From: Candidatus Poseidoniales archaeon
GTDB lineage: Archaea; Thermoplasmatota; Poseidoniia; MGIII; CG-Epi1
Reading direction: 5' to 3'
Length of the DNA: 6,098 bases
NCBI GenBank assembly: GCA_015658585.1
Contig: DQOP01000029.1
Location: 1-6,098, forward strand
Under the pieces are notes generated by a model. That model was not told where the DNA came from. It made no database searches and was given only the letters and a program-made list of their open reading frames with translations. Below, in pieces: positions 1 to 6,098 of the stretch. The position numbers were made by a program, and so were the translations under genes. Each line of letters opens with the position of its first letter. Position 1 is the stretch's first letter.

Positions 1-2
1 TC

Positions 3-809
3 TTTGGATCCTTGATTGTGATCCTACTAGCGTTATGGAAGGGCGTTCCGGGAACGGAGATACCAGTTGGACTGGATGCGGTACCCTATCTTGCCGTGAA
101 TCTGGCATGGATAACTCTGGTAGCCGCGCCCACTTTTGTTCTTTCCAAGAAATATGGATGGTTCATATTCGGATGGATGCTGCCTATACTTGGTCTGGCT
201 GCAATAGGTGCGGTAACAGGGTCCCATCTGCTGATAGCTTATCGACATGCGCCCTACCTGATGGCCCCCTTGGCATTTATGGCTGGGATTGGATTCCAGT
301 ATCTGATTAAGGGATTCGAACCTGGAAGAAGACCTGCGATTGCCTATGGCTTCACGCTGCTGTTTCTAGGCTGTGCTATTGGAGCCTATCCACCACCATC
401 AGTCATGGGTGGTTTCCAGGAAGGAACAAATGACAAGGAATTTGATGCTATTTTATGGACTCAGTTTACCGAAGATGATTCTCTGGTGGTAAGCGATCAT
501 CGGCTGAGCAGTCTGACCTTTGGACTCACTGAGACCAATGCCAGTTGGGAGAATGGGGCAGAAGTGATAACGGGGGATGCTGAACAAGCCATTGAGGCAG
601 GCAAGGCCCTATCCACACCGCAGGCTGGAACTAAGCAAGTCTCGTATGTAATCCTCTCGGAGGAGATGCTGAAGGGTGTTGCTCTTCTACAGTGGGACCC
701 TGCAGAGGAATTGACAGGAGAGGCAAAGACCAAATTCACAGATAATGATCAATTCCCAATCTGGTTTGATAATGGCGATACTTCTATAATGAGAATGAAT
801 TCTAATTAA
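3..809 (+). CDS. Multi-pass membrane protein, C-terminal part (GT-C glycosyltransferase-like), 5' truncated
   Basis: The frame is already open at base 3 and encodes Phe-Gly-Ser ahead of a TTG codon at 12, so the real start lies outside the window; 268 codons are present, ending in TAA. Hydrophobic segments lie near residues 1-12 (cut), 27-47, 51-73, 82-102 and 112-129, followed by about 135 mostly hydrophilic residues with no further membrane span. The helix at 81-102 begins with Arg and carries two Pro and an AxxG pattern (R81, P84, P89, A94, G97), as in the last helices of many PMT/ArnT-like glycosyltransferases. The tail ends with an 'FDNGDTSI' stretch resembling the 'YDNG..IY' ending of archaeal oligosaccharyl- or mannosyltransferase-like proteins. 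I infer a membrane glycosyltransferase transferring sugar from a lipid carrier, with the tail probably outside the cell. The catalytic N-terminus is not visible, so an unrelated polytopic protein is possible. The next gene starts 2 bases after the stop. Confidence 0.6.
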   Translation, partial: FGSLIVILLALWKGVPGTEIPVGLDAVPYLAVNLAWITLVAAPTFVLSKKYGWFIFGWMLPILGLAAIGAVTGSHLLIAYRHAPYLMAPLAFMAGIGFQYLIKGFEPGRRPAIAYGFTLLFLGCAIGAYPPPSVMGGFQEGTNDKEFDAILWTQFTEDDSLVVSDHRLSSLTFGLTETNASWENGAEVITGDAEQAIEAGKALSTPQAGTKQVSYVILSEEMLKGVALLQWDPAEELTGEAKTKFTDNDQFPIWFDNGDTSIMRMNSN

Positions 810-811
810 TT

Positions 812-2002
812 ATGCATGCTAAAGAAGCTAAAAAGAAAGCAAGGAAAATCTCTGATTGGATAATCGAGATACGAAGAGAACTGCATCGGCATCCTGAGCT
901 GATGTACGAAGAGTTCAAGACCAGTGAACTTGTCAGGAGGGAATTGGACAAACTCGGTATTCCTTATGAATCACCCATTGCCAAGACCGGAGTTCTGGGA
1001 ACCATCGGTAGCGGAAATGGACCATGTGTTGCCCTGAGGGCTGACATGGATGCTTTACCTATTCATGAAGAGACAGATGTCCCATTCAAGAGCGAGATAG
1101 ATGGCAAGATGCATGCTTGTGGACATGATTGTCACACCTCAATGCTGCTGGGAGCCGCGAAGATCCTGAAAGAGAACGAGAAAGATGTCAACGGCACTAT
1201 CAAATTGTTGTTCCAGCCAGCCGAGGAAGGAGGTGCTGGTGGAAAACTGATGCGTGAGGAAGGCGTCCTGGACTCACCGGAGGTCGAACGTATCTTCGGC
1301 CTGCACGTCTGGCCCCTATTGCCAACTGGTACCATCGGTTCCCGGGAAGGTGTTTTCCTGGCCGCAACTTCTTTCCTTGAAATGACCGTAGAGGGGGAAG
1401 GTGGTCATGCCGCAATGCCACATCTGACTAGGGATCCAGTAGTTGCATCGGCTCAGATAATAACGAATCTCCAAACCATCATATCACGAGAACTGGATCC
1501 CCTGGATTCAGGAGTGGTAAGCATAAGTACGATACATGGTGGACAAGTATCCAATGTTATACCTCCAGAGGTGAAACTCATGGGTACCATAAGATCCCTG
1601 ACGACAGAAGGACTGAAAATCCTACAAAACCGTGTAAAAACAGTAGCCGAGACCATCGCTCAGGCCCATTCCTGCAAAGCTATAGTCAGTTACCCTGGAA
1701 ACGATTATCCGCCCACGGTGAATGATAGTGAAATGTGGAATTTTGCAAAGGGTGTTGGAAGCGAGATGTTAGGAGAATCAAATACAGTGGACCTAGAACC
1801 AGTTATGGGGGGTGAGGATTTTGCATACTATACGGAAAAAGTGAAAGGCTGTTTTGTTGCCTTGGGTATGCGCAATGAGAAAATAGATGCCATCTACAAT
1901 GTGCATCATCCATTGTTCAAAATGGATGAAGAGGCTCTGCATATAGGAACAGCATTACATACGGCCTTTGCTCTGCAAAGTCTGGAGGAACTGGGAGCTT
2001 GA
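812..2002 (+). CDS. M20D family metal-dependent amidohydrolase / aminoacyl-carboxypeptidase
   Basis: Complete 396-residue cytosolic-looking enzyme without signal peptide or membrane segment, of usual family length. It matches peptidase family M20D (IAA-amino-acid hydrolases, hippurate hydrolases, Sulfolobus CpsA-type carboxypeptidase), which hydrolyse the amide bond of N-acyl amino acids or peptides using two metal ions. Landmarks in order: 'LHRHPEL' 24-30; 'RADMDALP' 76-83; 'HACGHD' 101-106, with C103 and H105 the expected metal ligands; 'QPAEEG' 135-140, with E138 the expected catalytic base and E139 a ligand; 'GLHVWP' 163-168, with ligand H165; 'GGHAAMPH' 197-204 in the lid/dimerisation domain; 'GGEDFAYY' 333-340; 'HHPLF' 365-369, with the last ligand probably H365. 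All expected active-site residues are present. Substrate cannot be read from sequence. ATG at 812 is the natural start: it sits 2 bases after the upstream stop, has no clear Shine-Dalgarno, and leaves a normal N-terminus. The stop is TGA; see the finding on the open tail behind it. Confidence 0.93.
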   Translation: MHAKEAKKKARKISDWIIEIRRELHRHPELMYEEFKTSELVRRELDKLGIPYESPIAKTGVLGTIGSGNGPCVALRADMDALPIHEETDVPFKSEIDGKMHACGHDCHTSMLLGAAKILKENEKDVNGTIKLLFQPAEEGGAGGKLMREEGVLDSPEVERIFGLHVWPLLPTGTIGSREGVFLAATSFLEMTVEGEGGHAAMPHLTRDPVVASAQIITNLQTIISRELDPLDSGVVSISTIHGGQVSNVIPPEVKLMGTIRSLTTEGLKILQNRVKTVAETIAQAHSCKAIVSYPGNDYPPTVNDSEMWNFAKGVGSEMLGESNTVDLEPVMGGEDFAYYTEKVKGCFVALGMRNEKIDAIYNVHHPLFKMDEEALHIGTALHTAFALQSLEELGA

Positions 2003-2092
2003 CAAGAAGAAAGTAAAGATGACGAGAAATTATCCTTCTTGGCTCTGCCCACAATTATTGCAACCATTATCCTGGTAACTCGTTTCAGAATA
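2003..2092. other. Convergent intergenic gap with weak terminator-like signals
   Basis: Ninety bases separate the stops of the amidohydrolase (+) and glmS (-). Both transcripts should end here. A 7-bp inverted repeat, 'caagaag' at 2003-2009 with 'cttcttg' at 2035-2041, encloses a 25-base loop and lacks a T-run, so it is a poor hairpin terminator. Read on the - strand, 2018-2003 is pyrimidine-rich (10 T in 16 bases) and could act as an archaeal U-rich terminator for glmS. Nothing comparable is seen on the + strand. Confidence is in the gap itself; the terminator reading is only tentative. Confidence 0.35.
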
Positions 2093-3907
2093 CTATTCAA
2101 CCGTGACAGACTTCGCTAAATTACGTGGTTTATCTATTTCAGTTCCTAATTCATGCGCTATATAGTAGGAAAGAAGCTGCAAGAATACTGCAACTGGGAA
2201 AGGAGATAATACAGGGTCAATATCTGGCAATTCGAAAAAATGATCGGATATTTTAGGAACTAGTTGATCGCCTTTTTGAGCAACCGTTATCACTGGCGCC
2301 TTTCGAGCTGATATCTCCTCGATATTTGATATCAATTTAGAATAGGTGTGATCCTGAACGGCTATTGCCACAACGGGTGTATCCTTACTCAATAGTGCCA
2401 AGGGACCATGCTTCAGTTCTCCCGCTGGGTAACCCTCGGCATGGATGTAGGATATCTCCTTAAGTTTCAGAGCGCCTTCAAGGGCTAAAGGATAATTTAT
2501 ATTCCTACCAATAAAGAATACTGATTTCGCTTTTACGAAATGAGGTACCAAATCTCTTATGGATTCACAATTATTCAGAACTTGTGATACTTTACTAGGG
2601 ATCTTTCGAATTTCAGATTCCCACAATTTTGTTTGAGGATGATCCAATGAACCTGAATTAAAAGCTAAATTGACTGCAAGGGCATAAAGAGCTTGCATTT
2701 GTGTCATAAAGGTTTTTGTAGCTGCAACCCCAATTTCTTGGCCGGATTTAGTAATGATTACTCCATCTACTTCCCTAGTGATCCTACTACCCGGCACGTT
2801 ACAAATCGCAATAGTATGACAACCCTGTTGTTTTGCGGCCCGTGCTGCGGCTAAAGTGTCCGCAGTTTCACCACTTTGCGAAATGAGAATAACTAACGGA
2901 CGTGAGGATAACAGACCTCCCACTCCTTGAACCGGAGCTGCATAGCGAAATTCAGAAGAGTAACTCACTGAAACGGGAATTGCAGTTAATTGCTCGATAA
3001 CATATTTCCCAACTAAACCTGCATGGTATGAAGTGCCACATGCAACTATCGACATACTACCTATTTTCCAATTAAGGCCTAGTCTTTCCAAAGGCGACTC
3101 AACTAATAATTCGGTCAATGAATCCTGTAAAGCCTTGGGCTGCTCAAATATTTCTTTGAGCATATAATGCTCAAAACCTCCTTTCTCCGCGACTTCGGTA
3201 TATTTTTCAACGGTCTCGACATTGTAATCAAGTAAGTTAAGATCCCTGTCAAGGACCTCCACCTTGTCGGAGGTTACCCTAACAATTTGATAATCCTCGG
3301 GATAGATCATCTCCTGTGTGTACTTCAGAATGGCGTAAATATCACTCGAAATAAAATTCTCAGAATTGCCAAGTCCAATTACAAGCGGGGTTTCGTTCCT
3401 GACTGCGACGATTTCATCTGGATTATCCTTGTGGATAGCTGCTATCGTAAAAATTCCACGGATAACATCCAATGTCTTGTTCACGGCTTCAACCAGATTG
3501 CCCGAATAGTACTTCGATATCAATAAAGGAAGGATTTCTGAGTCAGAATCACTCCTGAAATTGTGACCTTCAGCCTCCAAGGACTCCCTTATTTCCAGGT
3601 AATTATCAATTGTACCGTTGTGAACCACTGCAATAGAAATTTCTTCATCTGAATGGGGATGAGCATTGACATCCGAAGGGGCACCGTGTGTCGCCCATCT
3701 AGTATGAGCAATCGCCAAAGTTGATTTAGATTCAGTTAATTCGGCTTCCATGTTCGCAATAGGGCCTTCCTTCTTGCAGATAACCAGTTTACCCTCATGC
3801 ATTGCAATACCTGAGGAATCATATCCCCGATACTCTAATTTTTTCAATGATTCCAATACAATTTCCTGAGCTGGCTGACCCCCAGTATAACCTACAATAC
3901 CGCACAT
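2093..3907 (-). CDS. glmS: Glutamine--fructose-6-phosphate aminotransferase (isomerizing), GlmS
   Basis: Complete 604-residue enzyme making glucosamine-6-phosphate and glutamate from fructose-6-phosphate and glutamine in the cytosol, the entry step of amino-sugar (UDP-GlcNAc-type) synthesis. The N-terminal Ntn glutaminase domain spans about 1-225: 'MCGIVGY' with C2 the nucleophile after Met removal, 'YRGYDSSG' 26-33, 'HTRWATHG' 68-75, 'HNGTIDN' 96-102 and 'SDSDSE' 119-124 (usually S-E-T-D-T-E), with D122 at the conserved Asp position. Two SIS domains follow: 'ACGTSYHAG' 289-297, 'SQSGETADT' 343-351, 'GVAATKTF', then 'HAEGYPAGELKHGP', and the terminal 'PRNLAKSVTVE', where K599 matches the E. 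coli Lys603 that forms the Schiff base with sugar. The stretch between 'EFRY' (319-322) and 'SQSG' is about six residues longer than in E. coli. The ATG overlaps the upstream stop as TGATG, so translation is probably coupled. Hand-sampled lines are about 38-40% G+C, lower than the amidohydrolase. Confidence 0.98.
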   Translation of the reverse strand: MCGIVGYTGGQPAQEIVLESLKKLEYRGYDSSGIAMHEGKLVICKKEGPIANMEAELTESKSTLAIAHTRWATHGAPSDVNAHPHSDEEISIAVVHNGTIDNYLEIRESLEAEGHNFRSDSDSEILPLLISKYYSGNLVEAVNKTLDVIRGIFTIAAIHKDNPDEIVAVRNETPLVIGLGNSENFISSDIYAILKYTQEMIYPEDYQIVRVTSDKVEVLDRDLNLLDYNVETVEKYTEVAEKGGFEHYMLKEIFEQPKALQDSLTELLVESPLERLGLNWKIGSMSIVACGTSYHAGLVGKYVIEQLTAIPVSVSYSSEFRYAAPVQGVGGLLSSRPLVILISQSGETADTLAAARAAKQQGCHTIAICNVPGSRITREVDGVIITKSGQEIGVAATKTFMTQMQALYALAVNLAFNSGSLDHPQTKLWESEIRKIPSKVSQVLNNCESIRDLVPHFVKAKSVFFIGRNINYPLALEGALKLKEISYIHAEGYPAGELKHGPLALLSKDTPVVAIAVQDHTYSKLISNIEEISARKAPVITVAQKGDQLVPKISDHFFELPDIDPVLSPFPVAVFLQLLSYYIAHELGTEIDKPRNLAKSVTVE

Positions 3908-4224
3908 CAGATGTTATCTCCCTGAAAGTCGGCGTTATAAAATTCTCCTTCACCTATAGTTGCCCCACTAAGAAGAATTGAACCTCCCTGAAGTGTGGCC
4001 CTGCTACCTATAATACAATCATCCCCTATCATTGCACCTCTGTCACTTACAGAGAACTCCTTGTCAAAGTACATTATGTTCCTAGTACTGGGTATTGCAA
4101 TACTGTGTGAACCAAAAGAAACACCGCTCCCCAGAACGCTGCCTTTAAGACTAGTGTAACTACCCAAGTCACAATTGGACATAACCACACTATCAACAAT
4201 CTCCGAGAATGGTCCAACAATCAC
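3907..4224 (-). CDS. C-terminal beta-helix fragment of GlmU-like protein, downstream of in-frame TGA
   Basis: This is the 3' part of the nucleotidylyltransferase gene at 5073, separated from it by an in-frame TGA (4239-4237) and four sense codons (Ile-Gly-Asn-Asn). The first possible restart is GTG at 4224, 12 bases after the stop, giving 105 residues; no strong Shine-Dalgarno precedes it. The sequence is left-handed beta-helix hexapeptide repeats ('IVGPFS', 'VLGSGV', 'MIGDDC', 'IIGSRA', 'TIGEGE') with a loop between. In archaeal bifunctional enzymes such as Sulfolobus ST0452 this region carries acetyltransferase residues. Here the places where I expect the His-x-x-Tyr-x-Gly-Asp segment and the Asn of the 'AGTITANL' segment read 'SYTSLKG' and 'SHSIAIPS', so acetyltransferase activity is doubtful. 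It ends in TGA overlapping the glmS ATG. It may be made by readthrough, by reinitiation, as part of an intact protein if the TGA is a sequence error, or not at all. Confidence 0.6.
   Translation of the reverse strand: MIVGPFSEIVDSVVMSNCDLGSYTSLKGSVLGSGVSFGSHSIAIPSTRNIMYFDKEFSVSDRGAMIGDDCIIGSRATLQGGSILLSGATIGEGEFYNADFQGDNI
3918..3922 (-). promoter_or_regulatory. Probable Shine-Dalgarno site of glmS
   Basis: On the - strand the bases GGGAG lie 10 bases ahead of the glmS ATG, inside the end of the upstream gene. This is one of the few SD-like sites before a start in the window and fits translation of glmS from a shared transcript rather than from a leaderless one. Confidence 0.4.
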
Positions 4225-4229
4225 ATTAT

Positions 4230-4267
4230 TCCCAATTCAAACTGCAGAACCAATAACTGAATTGGGA
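4230..4267. repeat. Perfect 10-bp inverted repeat bordering the in-frame TGA
   Basis: On the + strand 'tcccaattca' (4230-4239) is the exact reverse complement of 'tgaattggga' (4258-4267), with an 18-base loop that itself holds CTGCAG. Read as mRNA, the UGA is the first three bases of the 3' arm. The arms encode parts of two successive hexapeptide repeats (Gly-Pro-Asn-Ser and stop-Ile-Gly-Asn), so some similarity comes from the protein pattern, but inverted complementarity is not a consequence of direct protein repeats. Confidence 0.7.
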
Positions 4268-5073
4268 CCAATGTCACATCCCTCCCCAATCGAAACGGGA
4301 CCTAATATGTAGGACCCTGAACGAATAACCGTACCTTTTCCAATAGAAACTTCACCTTTAATGACAACGTTCTTCTCTATTTTAGCTGAGCGAAAAAGTA
4401 GATTATCACGAAGGGCCATTCTATTACCGGAAATCAGATCCCAGGGATAAACGATGTTATGCCAGTATTCGGCCTTTAGAACTTCAAAACTAGTTTGAGA
4501 AGATATTTCCTGAAGTGACTCCCCGATATGTCTACCTGAAGAGAGAAGCATCTTTTCAGCCGTCTGTTTCTTGAGTTTCATTATTCCTGTGAAGTGGATT
4601 CTACCATATGCATCCGGATTGTCGAAGGTTATGCTTGGATTGCCTTTTCTAATCTCGATTTCTCCCCACTTCGACCATCTTTCTGCCTGACCAGATAAAA
4701 GGGCCTCACCATCATAATTTTTCATAGAATGGAATGAGGTGGCTGAAACATAGTTGTCTCCAGGCACTAGAATGAATTCACCCTCAATATCAGACATCCC
4801 GATTTTCATCGCATCCAATGTCCCTGTTGGTTTATCCTGAAAGCAATAATTTATTTTCCCTCCAAAAGAAGAACCGTCTCCAAAGTAGGTCATTACACTA
4901 TTACGAGCGTACCCCACGACCATGTTAATCTCAGTTATTCCAGCACTGACCAGACCTCTAACTAAATGATCCAGGATTGGCCTATTTCCCAAGGGGATCA
5001 TGCCCTTGGGCCTATTGGAGGTCCAACTACCAAGACGTGCACCTTCACCTGCGGTCAAAATGACTGCTTTCAC
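4237..5073 (-). CDS. Sugar-1-phosphate nucleotidylyltransferase (GlmU-like), ends at in-frame TGA
   Basis: 278 residues up to TGA. The nucleotidyltransferase domain (about 1-225) is complete: the signature 'LTAGEGARLG' 6-15 with 'RPKGMIPL' 21-28 (K23 the expected substrate-binding Lys), 'GYARNSV' 54-60, 'GTLDA' 84-88, 'VPGDN' 103-107 with D106 the expected metal-binding Asp, and 'YPWDLISGN' 209-217, which closes this domain in archaeal GlmU-like and glucose-1-phosphate thymidylyltransferase enzymes. Beta-helix hexapeptide repeats start near 236 ('VSIGKG', 'VSIGEG', 'DIGPNS') and are cut mid-helix. The reaction is NTP plus sugar-1-phosphate to NDP-sugar; the neighbouring glmS suggests an amino-sugar substrate, but the nucleotide and sugar are not determinable. 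The GTG start at 5073 gives the canonical N-terminus; the ATG two bases upstream is out of frame and runs straight into TGA. Because the catalytic domain is whole, the short product could still be active, though beta-helix-mediated trimerisation may suffer. Confidence 0.85.
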   Translation of the reverse strand: MKAVILTAGEGARLGSWTSNRPKGMIPLGNRPILDHLVRGLVSAGITEINMVVGYARNSVMTYFGDGSSFGGKINYCFQDKPTGTLDAMKIGMSDIEGEFILVPGDNYVSATSFHSMKNYDGEALLSGQAERWSKWGEIEIRKGNPSITFDNPDAYGRIHFTGIMKLKKQTAEKMLLSSGRHIGESLQEISSQTSFEVLKAEYWHNIVYPWDLISGNRMALRDNLLFRSAKIEKNVVIKGEVSIGKGTVIRSGSYILGPVSIGEGCDIGPNSVIGSAV

Positions 5074-5150
5074 ATCTGTGTTCAGCCGGAGGTGTTTATG
5101 ATACTTATTATTCCAACCAAACTCTATTTTTAGCGAAGCTATTGAGAATC
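5074..5150. promoter_or_regulatory. Divergent promoter region between the GlmU-like/glmS operon and the reductase gene
   Basis: Seventy-seven bases lie between two divergent starts, so both promoters should be here or overlap the coding ends. The core at 5095-5132 is AT-rich. 'atacttattatt' (5101-5112) is TATA-like in both directions: read leftwards its centre is about 34 bases from the GTG at 5073, and read rightwards about 44 from the ATG at 5151, giving short leaders in each case. 'TATTTTTA' (5125-5132) is a second candidate, but it sits only about 22 bases before the ATG, closer than usual for a leaderless promoter. Neither assignment is secure. Confidence 0.4.
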
Positions 5151-6098
5151 ATGGAATATGACTGGGATGCCATCATAATAGGTGGAGGACCTGCAGGAAG
5201 TACCGTCGCTAGATACGCAGCTGACGGTGGAGCAAAAGTCTTGGTCATAGACCGAAGAAGTGTTATCGGAACACCCCTACAATGCGGGGAATTGGTACCT
5301 AGTAATCTTCAATTGAAGAATCTCTGCCCGGATGTCCCGGATATAGATGAACTATTCTGTACACCAGATGAGGCCATATCCAGAGAAACGAAAACCATGG
5401 GGTTCATTGCACCTTCTGGGAAAAAATTGGTCTACCCCTTTGAAGGACATATCCTGCACAGACCAGTCCACGACCAGAAATTAGTGGAAATGGCCAAGAC
5501 CAAGGGTGCCGAATTTCTTACCGAAGTCAGAGTAAATGATATTGAGGGGCATAATATAATTCTGAAAAATGGAGAAAGGATCTCATCTAGGGTGATTATA
5601 GGTTGTGGAGGACCTCATGATCCTCTGCGTAAAAAATTCTGGAAAGAGAAATCGCTCAATATAGCCGTAAATTTTGTACTTATGGATGGTGATTTTGATG
5701 ATAGAGTAGACCTCTACTTTGGTTCCACTGCACCAGGGGGTTATGCCTGGATGATACCTAAAGACGGTGGAGCAAATATTGGAATCGGAATTCAGACCCG
5801 ATTTTCCAGAGGTAAGAGTCTGAATACAATGGCCGATGATTTCTTTGACCAATTTGAAGGAGAGGTTACATACAGAGGTGGTGGGGTACTACCTATGTCA
5901 GGAAGCATTAGCAATTTCACGAAAGAACACTACATATTGGTAGGGGATGCAGCGGGCATGGTCCTCCCATCTAATGGAGCGGGAATAACCACCGCAATGA
6001 TAGGAGGGCGAATCGCAGGACATGTTATTGCTGAACATATCAGGAATGGAAAGTCACTTGATCAATATCAGGTGCACTGGAACAAGCAAATGGGAAAA
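5151..6098 (+). CDS. Geranylgeranyl reductase-family FAD-dependent oxidoreductase, 3' truncated
   Basis: Open from ATG 5151 to the window edge (315 full codons, no stop), so about 80 C-terminal residues are missing compared with the roughly 400-residue Thermoplasma enzyme. This family saturates the isoprenoid double bonds of archaeal membrane lipids or their precursors, using FAD at the membrane. Visible are the FAD Rossmann motif 'GGGPAGS' 11-17 with acidic D34 at the end of the second strand, 'CGE' 45-47 (the Cys found in the archaeal reductases), 'HRPVHDQKL' (the Arg...Asp-x-x-Leu segment), the substrate-pocket motif 'GGYAWMIPK' around Y198, W200 and P203, 'NIGIG', and the second FAD motif 'VGDAAG' 264-269 followed by 'GAGITTA'. 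The start is set by the standard 'YDWDAIIIGGGPAG' beginning; no ATG or GTG lies in frame in the gap upstream. No clear Shine-Dalgarno precedes it. It is divergent from the GlmU-like gene. The exact substrate is not readable. Confidence 0.92.
   Translation, partial: MEYDWDAIIIGGGPAGSTVARYAADGGAKVLVIDRRSVIGTPLQCGELVPSNLQLKNLCPDVPDIDELFCTPDEAISRETKTMGFIAPSGKKLVYPFEGHILHRPVHDQKLVEMAKTKGAEFLTEVRVNDIEGHNIILKNGERISSRVIIGCGGPHDPLRKKFWKEKSLNIAVNFVLMDGDFDDRVDLYFGSTAPGGYAWMIPKDGGANIGIGIQTRFSRGKSLNTMADDFFDQFEGEVTYRGGGVLPMSGSISNFTKEHYILVGDAAGMVLPSNGAGITTAMIGGRIAGHVIAEHIRNGKSLDQYQVHWNKQMGK

Larger units (their letters stand above)
3907..5073 (-). pseudogene. Composite GlmU-like gene interrupted by one in-frame TGA
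   Basis: Joining the two fragments without any frame change gives 388 codons, the length expected for archaeal nucleotidylyltransferase plus beta-helix proteins (about 390-410). The hexapeptide register runs unbroken across the stop: 'SVIGSA', then 'V-stop-IGNN', then 'VIVGPF'. One base change (for example CGA, Arg, to TGA) explains it. It is annotated as one disrupted gene because this is the simplest unit; a sequencing or assembly error would make it an intact CDS. Its TGATG junction with glmS marks the pair as an operon. Confidence 0.55.

Noticed and set aside
12..14. TTG at base 12 as the true start of the first gene
   Set aside because: The frame is open to the left edge and the codon falls inside a hydrophobic helix; the protein begins part-way through a membrane domain.
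2003..2041. Stem-loop terminator after the amidohydrolase
   Set aside because: Only 7 bp with a 25-base loop and no following T-run, so it is not called as a separate terminator.
3287..3526. 79-codon open frame on the + strand inside glmS
   Set aside because: It is antisense to the conserved glutaminase domain, has no SD and no recognisable domain; it looks like a shadow of the real gene.
4237..4239. TGA read as selenocysteine or tryptophan
   Set aside because: The equivalent hexapeptide position (the x before Ile-Gly) is occupied by varied, mostly polar residues and has no reason to be Sec or Trp. Trp is encoded by TGG in all genes here, and TGA is the natural terminator of the same gene at its glmS junction.
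4231..4345. Short direct DNA repeats in the beta-helix region
   Set aside because: The recurring ATTGGN-type units reflect Ile-Gly hexapeptide codons, not an independent repeat element or CRISPR.
5583..5852. 89-codon open frame on the - strand inside the reductase gene
   Set aside because: It is antisense to conserved reductase motifs, including the YxWxxP segment, so it is taken as a shadow.

Overview
The window looks archaeal, most likely from the Thermoplasmatota or marine Euryarchaeota side, although lineage cannot be fixed from 6 kb. The pointers are a geranylgeranyl reductase-family flavoprotein (archaeal lipid saturation), an archaeal-style sugar-phosphate nucleotidylyltransferase with a C-terminal left-handed beta-helix coupled to glmS, weak or absent Shine-Dalgarno sites before most starts, and AT-rich elements where a divergent promoter should lie. 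No RNA genes, insertion sequences, integrases or CRISPR arrays were seen.

Layout. (1) Bases 3-2002, + strand: the 3' end of a multi-pass membrane protein resembling the C-terminal part of GT-C glycosyltransferases, then, 2 bases later, a complete M20D amidohydrolase. (2) Bases 2003-2092: a short convergent gap. (3) Bases 5073-2093, - strand: a GlmU-like nucleotidylyltransferase gene whose stop overlaps the glmS start (TGATG), then complete glmS. (4) Bases 5074-5150: a divergent promoter region. (5) Bases 5151-6098, + strand: a geranylgeranyl reductase-family gene running off the right edge.

The two - strand genes belong together: GlmS makes glucosamine-6-phosphate, and a nucleotidylyltransferase activates a hexose-1-phosphate to an NDP-sugar. 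A mutase would be needed between them and is not here. With the membrane glycosyltransferase-like protein and the lipid reductase, the neighbourhood has a cell-envelope flavour (glycan precursors, glycan transfer, membrane lipids). The amidohydrolase has no obvious role in this.

The main anomaly is an in-frame TGA (4239-4237) in the middle of the beta-helix of the GlmU-like gene. The frame and the hexapeptide register continue on both sides, giving a 388-codon unit of normal family length. The TGA forms the inner edge of one arm of a perfect 10-bp inverted repeat. The residues expected for an acetyltransferase site also seem to be missing from the downstream part. I see no convincing new multi-gene system; the rest is ordinary housekeeping and envelope content.
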